Positions 21,057 to 32,525 of a stretch of 64,000 nt of DNA are shown here, in pieces. The notes under the pieces were generated by a model. That model searched no databases, was not told where the DNA came from, and was given only the letters and a program-made list of their open reading frames with translations. Source of the stretch: Lolium rigidum (lineage: Eukaryota > Streptophyta > Magnoliopsida > Poales > Poaceae); contig NC_061510.1 in the NCBI RefSeq assembly GCF_022539505.1, forward strand, positions 282,470,715 to 282,534,714, written 5' to 3'. Every line of letters starts with the position of its first letter. Position 1 is the stretch's first letter. Position numbers and translations under genes: made by a program.

Positions 21057-21616
21057 CGTCGTTGCCTAATCGACGGTACCTCGGAGGAGGGATCCTCACG
21101 AGTGGGAGAAGAAGTAGGGGCCATAGGGCGGAGTGCACACGGGACGGTGGTACGCGAGTTACCCAGCTTCGGAACACCTGCACGATGACAGGGCCTACTG
21201 CTGCTTGTCTGGAATTATCTGGGCGCTTCCGCGTTGTTACAATGAGTTGTGGTTGTGCCTCTAGGGCTCCCGGGATCCGGCTTATATAGGCGCTCGGATC
21301 TAGGGTTTACACGGAGAGTCCTAGCCGGAATACAAGTTGCCTAACTACGGTACAAAGTCTTGTCGTGTACGTCAAGGATCCGCCTTCCTTCTAGGTCACG
21401 CCGGATCCGGATACTTCATGGGCCTTCACGGATCCGGCCTCCTTCGTAGGTCGGTTAGGATCCGGCTCCTCGTTCTCGGGCTGGACTTCATCCTTCATGA
21501 TCTACGACAAGCTGGGCCGCCCGATGGGCCACATGCCTCACCACCAATTATAGGCCACCCGGGCTTGCCGGATCTAGGCCATGCCGTTGATATACCCATA
21601 AAGTATACCCACAACA
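21057..21616 (-). repeat. 5' LTR of Gypsy copy 1
   Basis: 560 bp. The first base on the plus strand is C instead of the expected T, a change also present in the right LTR of copy 2. An ORF start (MAPTSSPTREDPSSE) reads out of the LTR into gag. Confidence 0.9.
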
Positions 21617-21621
21617 CTGGT

Positions 21622-22556
21622 ATTTTTTGCCTCTAAATCTACAAAAAGACGGTTATTATATGGCTGGTGTCCAATACGGTGTCTGCTAAAGTTCCAGCTT
21701 TAGCATATGGCGTTTGCTCCGGTACAACCCCCTCCCCCTAAAGTCAGATAAAATAAAACACAAAGACGGCTGAGATCGCTCGATACCCCTTAATAATTAA
21801 GGTATGATGGCATTTTAAAAACTAAAGGGGTATACATAACCCTACATAAAACCCGTATGGCCCAACTTATTTGTACAAATATGTAACATACGCATACGTA
21901 TACGTATGAGTAGTATGTATGTAAGCCATTGTCAACTCATCGGCCGGCGACTTTGGACGGCGGTGACGTTAATAGCCAGTAGGTGAGAGGCATGCCAAAG
22001 CGGTGCTTGCTGGCCATTGAGGGGTCGCGGTAGCGTAAAGTCAGAACACAGCAGCGGCGGTGCCGAAGGCAGAACACAGCGGTGGACAGTCTGGCGGCAA
22101 TTTGGCCGGCATGTCCAACGCGATGGAAACGAAGGCGTGCAGTCTGTCCGGCCCAAATTGCCGGACTGTCTGGCAGCACATGTAGATGAAGTTTCTCACA
22201 GGCTAATAGACTGCAAACATGACAAATTGTACTATGTAAAACAGAAGCAATGCATCAACCATTCAATCTCTAATTTTGCACAACCGAGTACCAGAGTTAC
22301 AGGGAAAACAATCTCAAAAATCTTTGTCATCTTCAACCAATTGGTACATGAAAATACTATCCAGTATACCTAGCTATCGTGTCTGCTGTCATTACGCAGT
22401 GTAGGAGACAACGCTGTTCTATTTCCGCCTTTTTCCTGCATCTGGCAGTGTAGGCTGTGCCTTGTGCCAACAGTTGGGTGTGGAGATGGGTGTAGAATTT
22501 CTTCCGTAATTGGCCGACACCGCGGCAAAGCTGGTAAGCACGATGTCGCCTCGGAC
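21622..22556. other. Right flank of Gypsy copy 1, mostly anonymous
   Basis: The first ~80 bp complete repeat copy A1 and match 24542-24620. The rest shows no gene. It contains short palindromes (CCTTAATAATTAAGG near 21789; CATACGTATACGTATG near 21893) and a near inverted repeat around 22087-22180 (CAGTCTGGCGGCAATTTGG against CCAAATTGCCGGACTGTCTGG). Confidence 0.5.
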
Positions 22557-22558
22557 GC

Positions 22559-22792
22559 TCAGAAGACGAGCTTCTCCAGGTCCACCCCTTGTAGCAGCGG
22601 CCGCTCGTTGCGGTGGCAATGACGGCAGAAGAGACACTTGACGGGAGCCGCGGCGTAAGACGTCGCTGGGGAGCGCAAGGCACCCTGTGGGGAGCCGTAC
22701 TTCTTCACCTGCCAGAGCAACTCTGGGGATGCCAGATGGCCCAGGTGCACCGTCCGCGCCACGAACCGCACGCCCCCGGTGTTGACAACCAC
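22559..22792 (-). CDS. Short GC-rich gene fragment of unknown identity
   Basis: A 77-codon open frame (MVVNTGGVRFVARTVHLGHL...) with a Cys/His cluster CLFCRHCHRNE. Upstream minus-strand sequence also reads as protein-like. I do not recognise the family. It is GC-rich relative to its surroundings and ends shortly before an anonymous AT-rich stretch, so it may be a captured or decayed gene piece. Coding status is uncertain. Confidence 0.3.
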   Translation of the reverse strand: MVVNTGGVRFVARTVHLGHLASPELLWQVKKYGSPQGALRSPATSYAAAPVKCLFCRHCHRNERPLLQGVDLEKLVF

Positions 22793-22918
22793 GGTGTATG
22801 TCAGCTCCCTATGCGGTACATGGTGTATCCATACGTGGGTGTACCGGGCTTAGATCTGGGCCTAGGAGGGCTCATAATAAATAAATAATCCAAAAACCCA
22901 AACTGAGTTTTGGGGAGG

Positions 22919-23352
22919 GTTTTTTTTTTTTGAAACGAGCCAAAAGCTTTGCCTTTCATTGATATAGGAGAAAAGAGTTGGCCCGTTTATGAGGAAAACT
23001 GGCAGGAAAACCGTTACAACACGACACCACATGCCAGCCCGATGATGCGCTCCACACGGGTCGATGACCAGCCAGGTCGACACCACACCTCAACGCAACA
23101 GGAGGAGGCGAAAGACCGGAGCCACCGCTCCAACTACCACGCCGGCCCCGAGGCCGCGCCCCACCTAGCCGAAGACGAACCCGCCTCCGCCGAAACTACC
23201 AAAACACTCCACAAGTCTCATTGTCCGATGGACATTCAAAGCGAGGTCTCAAGAGGTAAAGCGATCCAAGAGCGCCGCCCACGCCCGATCCCGCGAGGGA
23301 TCTAGGGTTTTTCCCGGAGAGCCCGAATGGAAAACAAGAAACACCAGCTTCG
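22919..23352 (-). mobile_element. LINE 3'-end remnant
   Basis: On the minus strand the segment ends with TTGGCTCGTTTC and an oligo-A tail (the T-run at 22919-22931), as in grass LINE 3' ends. The interior is C-rich untranslated sequence. No coding part and no target duplication were found. Its upstream end abuts repeat copy A2 at TTCAAGAAG. Confidence 0.6.
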
Positions 23353-24624
23353 ACGACGCCTTCAAGAAGTATGCGGTTGTACGGGAGCAAGACTCTTAGC
23401 ATATACCTGCCTACCTGATAGTTGTATTGCTTGGCTGGACGGAACAAATGATCCGTACGCGCGTATAGTCCGTACGAATCAAATCATATGCCCACCACTA
23501 AGCAAATCAATCACCAAGAAGAGAGCTGTCTTTTTTTAACTGAATATAAGTTACGAAAGTTTTGATTAACAAATCCCCATACTATCAACGAATCCCCAGA
23601 GAATTCATACGTTGTTGAAATGGCCTGGCCGGCAGTGATGCATACGTACGTGCTCCCCATGTTTCCTTCCTTGAAATCGATGGGATTCATGTTTACGAGA
23701 TCGATGCTGCGAGATGTTTGCACGTGGATGGACGGCGCCGGCCGGCCGGTGCTGCGTGCCGCCTTCTTTGGGCGCAAGGCAGAGAGCTGACCTCGCTCGC
23801 GCGCTGGGGATAACGTACGATTAGAAAAGCTTACTTAGACGCTGGGATAAGCCGGTACCTCAGCAAAATAATCCCTCATGAGCATATTGTGCCCACGAGC
23901 GCAGTTCCGGGGGATGCACAGCCGTCCCATGGTCGACCCCTGACGCTTCTTCGGCTTCACATCCATGATCTCCTACGCCGCAAGGATTATGGTCGTTTGC
24001 TCGATGTCGTCATCGAGCAAGTCCTCTAAATCAGAGTCGTTGGAGGAGGAAGAATCCTCCATCAAGAACAGCTCGCACGGGTCAATCTACAAAAGCAACC
24101 ACAGCGAACGAAATTAACGATTCCACGCCAGCGCCGAATCTGAGGCTATTGACCAAAATGGAATGGCGGTGATGGTTGACATATATACCTTGGTGGCGGT
24201 GAGGCATCCGTGGAGGCAACGAATCTGTGACCGATTCCGAGGGATGCGTAGACGATGTAGGCGCAGTGATGGGGGAACAGACGCAGCAGGAGTATTTCTA
24301 CCGGTTAGATTTGAAGGGAAGGGCTTGCGCAGGCTAGGATCTGCGTCGACGCGTGGCGGCGGCAGAGGAGGCGGACTGTGGGGAAGAGCTGAAACTTCCT
24401 TCGTGCCAACGCGGGGAAGAGGATGGAGTTTGCATTTGGGCAGCCTCGCGAACTGGGTATTTGAGGTTTCCATAGCGCAGAACTGAATGACATGGAATAA
24501 AAATTCGTATACAGGCTCCATGCGATGTTTGAACTGGTATTTTTTGCCTCTAAATCTACAAAAAGACGGTTATTATATGGCTGGGGTCCAATACGGTGTC
24601 TGCTAAAGTTTCAGCTTTAGCATA
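23353..24624. repeat. Repeat copy A2, uninterrupted
   Basis: It matches A1 with about 10 substitutions over ~1.25 kb and lacks the Gypsy insertion, so it shows the empty site (TTTGAACTGGTATTTTTTG near 24530). It includes the same minus-strand Harbinger N-terminal exon at 23842-24088. Confidence 0.85.
23842..24088 (-). pseudogene. N-terminal exon of a PIF/Harbinger-like transposase (A2 copy)
   Basis: It has the same sequence and stop as the A1 fragment at 7665-7911, and the downstream catalytic exon is absent here too. The shared deletion means the defect predates the duplication. Confidence 0.62.
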
Positions 24625-25052
24625 TACCTGCCTACCTGATAGCTGTATTGCTTGGCTGGACGGAACAAATGATCCGTACTTATACTCCGTACGAATCAAA
24701 TCATATGCCACTAAGCAAATCAATCACCAAGAAGAGAGCTGTCTTTTTTTAACTGAATATAAGTTACGAAAGTTTGGATTAACAAAATCCCCATACTATC
24801 AACGAATCCCCAGAGAATTCATACGTTGTTGAAATGGCCTGGTCGGCAGTGATGCATATGTACGTGCTCCCCATGTTTCCTTCCTCGAAATCGACGGGAT
24901 TCATGTTTGCGAGATCGATGCTGCGAGATGTTTGCACGTGGATGGACGGCGCCGGCCGGCCGGCGCTGCGTGCCGCCTTCTTTGGGCGCAAGGCAGAGAG
25001 CTGACCTCGCTCGCGCGCTGGGGATAACGTACGATTAGAAAAGCTTGCTTAG
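24625..25052. repeat. Partial repeat copy A3
   Basis: It begins in tandem right after A2 at TATACCTGCCTACCTG and follows A1/A2 until TTAGACGC at about 25052, where the match stops. It is more diverged than A1 is from A2. No gene. Confidence 0.75.
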
Positions 25053-26389
25053 ACGCCTCCTCGGCATCTTGACTCTCGAGAGATTCGAAGCGTGCTCGTG
25101 TACGTGATGTCACATGTGTGATGTGCCTCGAGAAGTCACGAATGCCCACCGTTTGTTGTTGGCAAAGGACGGGGAGACGCCAGCGCTCACGTGTGGCTCT
25201 GAACGGAAGATATGTGCAAAGACCAAGGTTGTGCGATGCTCGGAGCAAAGCACGTCGTCAGATGATGGCTCATTTGGAGGCCTAAGTTCAATGGCGTCGA
25301 TCCACAGTTGCACACTTTCTACGCATATTTTAGGAAAAGTATACCGGAATAGCCATAACATCTGACCCGCCGACAACGAACAAGTTGGAACACTGTCGAA
25401 GAGATCAAGGGAAACAATGCAAACACCAATCAGATCACCGTGAGAAGCGACGATGCGACTGAGGATGGTTGCACGGGCAGATTTAAGCACTAATTACATG
25501 TAGCTAGTCTCTATATAGCTAACATACACACTGTTGTTTTAAATCCAGTCGAGCAAAAGATAAATTTTAAAAAGCATGGTATAAATAATCATAAAAAAAC
25601 TACAATTATACCTAAGACAATAAAAGTCCAATCCGAAGATTACGCTATCATTCATGTTGATAAAAATATCTATCATCGTATTCTCTAACCGTGTGGACAC
25701 CTTCATAAACAAGTCCCGATTCTCCACCCGTTATAGAGACGACCATTAGCGGAGAAAAATTGTGTGCCGGTAGATAACCTGCAAGAAAGTACATTTTTTA
25801 TCATTAAAACTTTTATTATTTCTATATAGCTAAAGTAGCCAAATAAGGGGAAGCCCTTCCATCCTAATAAGTACTTTAAATCTCCGATCCATTCCATTTA
25901 TCCTATTGCCAAAAATATTAGCAAAGCTAAGTGGCGGATATAAGGTACAACCTACTTGGATCTAGCAAATTTGCTCCGAAAAAATAAGTATTTAATATCT
26001 CATCATGATGATAGAATATACACTTTGTATTTCGGTGCCAACTACGTTTCACGAGGTACAATGAAAAAACTATCGTCTTTAATGGGATCTTCATCTTCAA
26101 CTTTTTTGTTGTTGTTATCAACTAGCACATCTGGTTGGATTAGTGCTCTATACATAGAGTTCACCGAGAATTTACCATTGCAGCGGCCCCTTGCATCAAA
26201 TGGACTGATGCCAGACGTTGTAGCAAGTCATCCATGATGCAAGACTAGGACCAACTACACCTCATCCGAACAACAAGTTTGGTGGGGAAGACTTCAACAT
26301 CTTAGCGATTCTGCGATTGTATCGCTTTTGTGACGTACAATATGTATAGAGCTCGATATTATTCTCAAAGTGTATACATTACTTAACCA
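25053..26389. other. Anonymous AT-rich region
   Basis: No gene family was recognised. A 126-codon minus-strand open frame (25110-25490) lacks any motif I know. The right end fades into the 3' part of the old LINE. Confidence 0.4.
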
Positions 26390-28127
26390 CTTATCCTCTT
26401 GGAATTTAATTTCCTACCCATCCTTAATTGTGAATGACCCATGTGGGAAGAAGTATTTCTCCGTCACCACAAGGTCAGCCGAGAAATGTGAGTAATCGGG
26501 TTTCCAATGCACCTGAGACAATGCACACGAGCCTTCGTACTTTATTTTTAGAATAGTTTGCCACACCCGATCTTCTGTAAGAATCTTGAAAACCCATTTA
26601 CCTATAAGAGCTCCATTCTTGACCTCCAGGTCATGAATCCTAGGCCTCCTTGATCCTTAGGGCAGACAACTATATTCCATTTAGCCACTCGATACATCTT
26701 TCTTTACTATCTTCTTGCTGAAAGAATCTTCGTTAGAAAAAATTCAATCTATGCAAGACTCATTCAGGTAATTACAATAAAGAAATCACGTAGAATACCT
26801 AGTTAGTACTGAATTTGTGAGAACTAATTTTCCATCAAACGATAATAATTTTTCTTTCCAACTACTACGCCTTTCTAATCCTTCCTCCGTGTGTTTCCAT
26901 TCAACATTTGTAAGTCTTCGATAATTTATTGGAATGCCTAAATACTTGATAGGAAACTGACCTTGTCCAGAACTGAAAAGTTCAATGTAGATAGCAGCCG
27001 CGTTCGCAACATCTCCAAAATAAAATAGTTCACTTTTATGGAAATTTATTTTGAGTCCCAAAAGCTTTACGAATGCCTATAATATTAATTTTAGGTTTCT
27101 TGCTTTTTCAAGATCATGTTCCAACATACTAAAGGATTGTCAGTAATCCATCCACAAGGTGGGAGACCACTCCTTCAATTTAGCCATCGTTTTTTTTTTT
27201 TTTGCACGCTCAATAATTATAGCTAAACATATCAATCACTACATTAAATAGCATGTGTGATAACTGATAAGTGATGATGGATCGCCTTGTCTTAACCTTT
27301 TATTCGTCTGAAAATATCTGCCAACATCATCTTTTACTTTGATAGCCACACTTTCTGCGAAAATAAAGTTATGAATTAGAGCATGTCACTCACCAGAAAA
27401 ACTTTAATTCTGAAACTTTGTTGTAGTTTGCAGTCGATCTTAAATATTGTCCCACTCAACTTTTTCTGATGTAGCTCATGGACTGTTTCATGCAGGGTTA
27501 CTAACCCAGCTAGGATATTTCTTGCCAATATAAAAGAAGTCTGAGTGGGTCGAACCACATGGTTAGCCCTCGAAATCTCGAACTGAGCCTAGTTGTTGCA
27601 GTTTTCATGAATATCTTGAAGCTAATATTAAGAATACAGATAGGTATATATTATTAAACCATTTCTACTTCATTAACTTCGGATAATAAGATTATCTCAC
27701 CGAAATTAAGGCGAAATATGTCTAACTGTCCAGCATGAAGAATGCCGAACAGTTCTAGCACATCCGACTTAATAATATCCCACAAGTTATGATAGAACTC
27801 CGCCCGGAAACCATCCGAACCTTGGGCCTTGTTATGTCCATTTGGAAAATCATATATTTACTTCTTCTTCATAATAAGGTGCGGTAAGATGGGCATTTTC
27901 CTCATTGAAAACTTGGGGTATATCTTTATATATGTCTTTAATTTCTCATGTCCTTTGATCGTTCCCTCCTCTTGAAGAACAGAATGAATAAATTTATTTC
28001 AGTACCTTCCATTTGCGACACTACGAAAGTATCTTCTGTTCAAGTCTCGTTCCAAAATAAATTGGACCTTTAAACGTCGGTACCATTTGAGTTCCTCTTC
28101 TCGCAAAATTCGAGCTATCTACGCGTT
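26390..28127 (-). pseudogene. Old LINE ORF2 remnant, part 1 (RT to 3' end)
   Basis: Scattered open pieces read as non-LTR reverse transcriptase: LREEELKWYRRLKVQFILER near 28060, HNKAQGSDGF near 27820, VRPTQTSFILARNILAG (27376-27558), GLKINFHKSELFYFG (26786-27061), then KWNIVVCPKDQGGLGIHDLE near 26650. Many stops and indels show age. It is interrupted at 28128 by a younger LINE and continues at 32268. Confidence 0.8.
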
Positions 28128-28295
28128 GGATTGACTTTTTTTTTTTTTTTGAGGATGACGGGGGGAAAAGATCCCCACCGGTTGTTATTCATAACTCAAA
28201 AGCGGCTAAGAAGCCTGTCCAAGGTACACAGGGTGAAAACAATAGGGGGGGAGAGGGAGAGAAAACGAAAAAGAAAAGGGGGGGAGCCACCAACA

Positions 28296-30869
28296 TTACA
28301 CACGAGAGAGGAGGAAGGATCTCAGCGAGTCTAACGCCGCGCGGTCAGCGACCTTGAAGCGCCATCTCCAGAGATTAAGATCATCACAAACTCGGCGAAG
28401 AACAGCAGCCCTCGAGGAGGGTTTCGAGTTGAAAACCATGTCATTTCGGGCCTTCCAAATGGCCCAAAGGATCGCCGCGACGCCGGTGCGCCACGTGTCA
28501 GCAGGGAGGTGGGGTGGAGCTCGGAGGTCCCACACCGAGAACGGGCCAGCGGGGACTGGGACGTCCAGGCTGGACCAAAGCTCCGCCGAGAGGGGGCAGT
28601 CGAAGAACAGGTGCCTACCCGTCTCGACGGACGGGCAGGTCGCACACACCTCGGAAGGCGCACAACTCTTGGCGAAGAGGTTGGCGCGGGTGCTCAGGCG
28701 GTCGATGTCGGCGAGGTAGGCGAAGATCTTCAGCTTCGTGGGGAGGCGCAGCGACCACGCCTTGGCAGCCGAGGCGTCGACGGGGAGCGCCGGCGAGAGT
28801 AGCCTGTAGGCGTGACGGGAGCTGAAGTGGGGGGCCGAAGGAGAGTCCATGCGGCGCTGATCCTCCCCGGCACGGAGCGAGGTGTCGAGGATGATCTGAA
28901 GAACGAGCTGAAGCTCCACCTGGGCAGCCGAGGTGAGGCGGGGCTGCAAGTCGAGACCGCGAGCAACCACTACAGCCACCGACACGTGGGGCCGAGTGGA
29001 GTGGGAGAAGAGGGCAGCGAAACGTCTCGCCAACGGCTCACCGGGGAGCCACCTGTCGTGCCAAAAGGCGGTAGTGTCGCCGGATACCACCGTCACCCGA
29101 GTGGTAGCACGGTAGAGGGGGAGGCACTCAGCAACGATGCGCTCGAGGAACGAGGGGGTGGGGGAACAATCTCCAAGATCACGACCTGTATGAGAGAAAA
29201 ACCAGTCCTTCCAGGGAAGGCGATCAGTTTGGTGGAGTTTATGGACAAAGTTCAGCAGCAGGCACCTGTTTTGTCGGTGGAGGTCCTTGACGCCGAAACC
29301 GCCCTCCTGCTTAGACAACAAAACTTTATCCCAAGCAATTAGACAACGAGCACCAGAACAGGAATCCTTTCCGGTCCAAAAGAAAGCGTGGCGCCTTTTA
29401 TCAATACTTTCAAGCACACCCCTAGGAAGCAAGTACGAGCACATGTAGTAGGTTGCAAGATTATTAAGAACTGCATTGCAAAGAACTAGTCTACCCCCAG
29501 AGGACAACAAAGCAGCACGCCAGCCAGACAGATGACGGTCAAAGGATTGGATGAGAGGGGCGAAGGCCGAGGAAGGGAGTTTAGTGGGCGAGAGAGGCAA
29601 ACCGAGGTAGGTCTGAGGGAAGGAGGAGACGGGACAACCGAGCGCAGCAGCCATGTTATCAACGAGGTCGGGTACGATGTTCATGGGGACGAAGCAGGAC
29701 TTGTGGAAGTTGATCGCCAGCCCGGTGGCAGCCGCGAAGTCATCAAGCAATTTCTTAAGAGAGGAAGCCGCCCCGAGGTCAGCCTTGCACAGGATGGGGG
29801 TGTCATCCGCGTACTGGAGGACCGGACAGGGGGTGGTTTGAGAGAGGGGGTGGGATAGGGAGCCCTGCTGCCAGGCAACCCGGACAAGGCGTTGCAGAAC
29901 ATCCGCAACGATGATGAAAAGATAGGGGGAGAGGGGGTCCCCCTGCCGCAGGCCATTCTTGCAACGGATCCAATCCCCAGGAACACCGTTGAGGAGGATG
30001 GCCGTATGTCCAGTACGGAGGATTTGATCCAGCCACGAGCACCATTTATCATCAAAACCTCGAGCCTTGAGGATAGCCAGAAGGCTACCCCAGTTCACCG
30101 AGTCAAAGGCTTTGCGGAAATCGATTTTAAAGACAATGGTGGGAGCCTTTCTGGAGTGACAGGTCCGGAGCAGGTCCGCGGCGTAAACAATGTTTTCCGA
30201 GATACGCCGCCCAGATAAGAAGCCCGTCTGGTCAGCGTCAACTAAGGAGTGGATAGCCAGCTGAAGCCTGGAGGTAAGAACCTTGGTGATAGCTTTCATA
30301 ATACAATTCTGAAGGGAGATGGGGCGAAACTGAGAGGGGTGGCAGGCGGAGTCGGTCTTGGGGAGGAGGACAAGGTATGCTCTGTTGATACGAGTGAGGT
30401 CGATGGATCCATCGAAAAAGGAGGAAAAGACCTCAAAAACATCCGGGGCAACCGTTTCCCAAAAGGTGGAGAAAAAGGACGGCCCAAACCCGTCAGGGCC
30501 CGGGCTAGACAGCTTGTTCATGGAAGCGAAGGCGTCTTTAATCTCAGTTTGGGAGAACGGCGCGCTAAGGCCAGCCGCCATTGGAGGGGCGTTGGGGTAC
30601 AGGGAGTTCAGGTCAAAGGACCAGGAAGTGGGGGTGACCGAGCCCAGAAGCCCAGAGAAGTAAGTTTTAAGAAGGGCGGCCTTGCCAGGATGGTCGGAGG
30701 TGTCGCCCCCATCAACCGATAAGGTCGAGATGGAGTTTCTACGGAGCCTGCAGGTCGCGGAAGCGTGGAAAAATTTGGTGTTTTCATCCCCTTCAAGGGC
30801 GAAACGGATTTTAGCTCGGGCCTTCCAGTAAAGAGATCGCTCCCTAATGGAGACATGAAGAGCATCCAT
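28296..30869 (-). CDS. LINE ORF2: reverse transcriptase and C-terminal zinc domain
   Basis: 857 codons are open without a break. RT motifs run in order: SPGPDGFGPSFFSTFW, FRPISLQNCIMKAITKVL, FKIDFRKAFDSVNWG, NGLRQGDPLSPYLF, the catalytic QYADDTPI, GLAINFHKSCF and YLGLPLSPTKLP. The C-terminus has the zinc-binding RVT domain (KLKIFAYLADIDRLSTRANL, then CATCPSVETGRHLFFDCPLS). The apparent ATG at 30869 is internal: the frame is open upstream and resumes beyond the CACTA insertion (RLLINLLDFLEESRPLSAPE). The domain is complete enough to fold, but without endonuclease it is a dead 5'-truncated copy. Confidence 0.9.
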   Translation of the reverse strand: MDALHVSIRERSLYWKARAKIRFALEGDENTKFFHASATCRLRRNSISTLSVDGGDTSDHPGKAALLKTYFSGLLGSVTPTSWSFDLNSLYPNAPPMAAGLSAPFSQTEIKDAFASMNKLSSPGPDGFGPSFFSTFWETVAPDVFEVFSSFFDGSIDLTRINRAYLVLLPKTDSACHPSQFRPISLQNCIMKAITKVLTSRLQLAIHSLVDADQTGFLSGRRISENIVYAADLLRTCHSRKAPTIVFKIDFRKAFDSVNWGSLLAILKARGFDDKWCSWLDQILRTGHTAILLNGVPGDWIRCKNGLRQGDPLSPYLFIIVADVLQRLVRVAWQQGSLSHPLSQTTPCPVLQYADDTPILCKADLGAASSLKKLLDDFAAATGLAINFHKSCFVPMNIVPDLVDNMAAALGCPVSSFPQTYLGLPLSPTKLPSSAFAPLIQSFDRHLSGWRAALLSSGGRLVLCNAVLNNLATYYMCSYLLPRGVLESIDKRRHAFFWTGKDSCSGARCLIAWDKVLLSKQEGGFGVKDLHRQNRCLLLNFVHKLHQTDRLPWKDWFFSHTGRDLGDCSPTPSFLERIVAECLPLYRATTRVTVVSGDTTAFWHDRWLPGEPLARRFAALFSHSTRPHVSVAVVVARGLDLQPRLTSAAQVELQLVLQIILDTSLRAGEDQRRMDSPSAPHFSSRHAYRLLSPALPVDASAAKAWSLRLPTKLKIFAYLADIDRLSTRANLFAKSCAPSEVCATCPSVETGRHLFFDCPLSAELWSSLDVPVPAGPFSVWDLRAPPHLPADTWRTGVAAILWAIWKARNDMVFNSKPSSRAAVLRRVCDDLNLWRWRFKVADRAALDSLRSFLLSRV

Positions 30870-30916
30870 AGTGAGAGAGCGCAGACGGGATTCTGGCGCA
30901 GAAAGGGGGCGAGATT

Positions 30917-32195
30917 CACTAGTAGAGAAACCCCCCTTTTGTACCGGTTTGAAAGGGCCTTTAGTACCGGTTTTGGAACCGGTACTAAAGATCCGGCACT
31001 AAAGGCCTCCATCCTTTAGTACCGGTTCCTTACGAACCGGTACTAAAGGTGACTCGCGGGCTGGAGATCTTTTTTTTTATTTTTTTTCACAAAAAGGCTA
31101 TTTCGTTTAAATTTTTTTATCCATTTTTTTTCACTCCCATTTTTCATAATTTCTAATATTTCCGTTAGTCTCTAACTACACTTAATCTCTAGTCAATTAC
31201 TTACCCTTGGTCAAACTTCCCGGTCGGTCACCCATCCTCACACTACTCCAACACTAGCACGCTTAACTTCCGGTTCCTTTCCGTCCCACTTCCAAGTGCT
31301 TCGCGCGCATGTTGTTGATAGTAGTATCATATCAATCCTATTAACATGTTGGTCAATGTGACACTTCTTTATTATTTGTATTGCAAATAATTTCTTTAAT
31401 AAACAAAAGTAATGATGTAATAATAATGTTGAATAAATAAATAAAATTAACTTTTTAATTTGTATTATTTTTATATATTTTTTAAACTTTTAATATTTTT
31501 TTGCCAAACTTTAAACCTGAAAATTTGAAAATCTTATAATTTGATAAAAGTAAAAGTTATTCTGGGAATCAAAAAATCTTATAATTATTAATTTTAATTT
31601 TTAAAAAATAAAAAATATATAAAATTCTAAAGTTTTGGAAAAAACCTAAAATCTTCCTGCTTTCATATTTTGATTTGGAATTTTGAGAATCTAAAATTTG
31701 GCTAACCGGGTAAACCCTGGTGAATTCGGATGTAACTTTTTCCCACGATGATTTTGATATATTATACGTTTTTTTTCGACGTCGTACGCAAAAGTTCTTG
31801 CGGTTTTACCATTTTCCAAAACTTTTTTGCAAAAAAAGTGAAAATTCAAATTTGTTAATTTTCCCCAATACTAGGTTGCATAACATACAAGAATCTGAAA
31901 ACATTTTATTTTTTTGAATTTACTATTATTTTCATTTGTATTTTACAAAGCAAAAAAAGGCGATCCACGGGGGGATGGGGGGGAAGGGGGTGTGGACGTG
32001 CGTGGATAGCAGGAAAACCTTGAGTACCGGTTCGTGACACGAACCGTACTAAAGGGTACCTTTAGTACCGGTTCCTGTCACGAACCGGTATTAAAGGTCT
32101 GTGCAGTGCAACCGGTACTAATGCACCCTTTAGTACCGGTTCGTAAGGAAACCGGTACTAAAGGGTTGGACGAAAGACCCCTTTTTCTACTAGTG
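30917..32195. mobile_element. Small non-autonomous CACTA transposon
   Basis: The ends are CACTAGTAGAGAAA at 30917 and ...TTTTTCTACTAGTG at 32195, with the 3-bp target duplication ATT (30914-30916 and 32196-32198). Subterminal repeats of TAGTACCGGTT type, direct and inverted, lie at 30940-31050 and 32023-32165; these are the expected transposase-binding repeats of the family. The interior is AT-rich with no transposase, so it moves in trans. Confidence 0.93.
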
Positions 32196-32267
32196 ATTCC
32201 TCAAGGAAGTCCAGAAGGTTGATAAGAAGCCTACAGTCAGTTTCTCTTTGCGCGCAGGGGGATTGAC

Positions 32268-32525
32268 TTTTTAGTTCAACCCCTTGCTTTGATAAAGATC
32301 AAACTTCTGTGATGGCCTCTATATCATCAATTATGGATCGCAGCTGAAGCCTTTTGACTTTTTGCTGCCCAATGTATGCCTTGCCCATCCCCTATGGTAT
32401 TTACGCAATACACATATTTTTTTTATTCCACCTTTAGATAGGATTACGATCGGCAACAGGTTGCTCCCAAACATTTTTAACCATATTAGAAAAACCGTAA
32501 CATTGTAACCATCCAATTTTGAATT
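32268..32525 (-). pseudogene. Old LINE ORF2 remnant, part 2
   Basis: Minus-strand frames read LDGYNVTVFL / FKIGWLQCYGFSNMVKNVWEQ (the segment after the endonuclease) and LQLRSIIDDIEAITEV. This continues part 1 beyond the younger LINE and part 3 beyond the small MULE. Confidence 0.7.

Larger units (their letters stand above)
8362..21616 (-). mobile_element. Tat-like Ty3/Gypsy retrotransposon, copy 1
   Basis: A 13.26-kb element with LTRs (TGTCGT...ACAACA) and a perfect 5-bp target duplication CTGGT (8357-8361 and 21617-21621). The genome strand is minus: gag is at the right and integrase toward the left. A primer-binding-site-like stretch complementary to a tRNA 3' end (...GGTGGGCGCCA) lies just inside the right LTR. 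Two RNase H domains (one in the RT unit, a second before integrase) and the lack of a chromodomain point to the Tat lineage. A spliced gene on the plus strand fills the ~4.3 kb between integrase and the left (3') LTR. The coding regions contain several frame breaks. Confidence 0.92.
28136..32259 (-). mobile_element. Younger 5'-truncated LINE inserted in the old LINE
   Basis: The poly-A tail is the T-run at 28136-28150. The target duplication GGATTGACTTTT is visible at 28128 and again at 32260. The insertion starts within ORF2, upstream of RT, so the endonuclease part is missing. A CACTA element interrupts it at 30917-32195. Removing that element and one copy of its TSD leaves a continuous frame, so both insertions are fairly recent. 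Confidence 0.88.

Noticed and set aside
8362..21616. Reading the element as plus-strand because its longest intact gene is on the plus strand
   Set aside because: Primer-binding site, polypurine tract, gag-to-integrase order and LTR TATA all fit the minus strand; the plus-strand gene is antisense.
22919..23352. Insertion of the LINE 3' remnant into repeat A2 as a simple event
   Set aside because: No target duplication links the T-run side with the A2 junction; the shared TTCAAGAAG is too short to decide.
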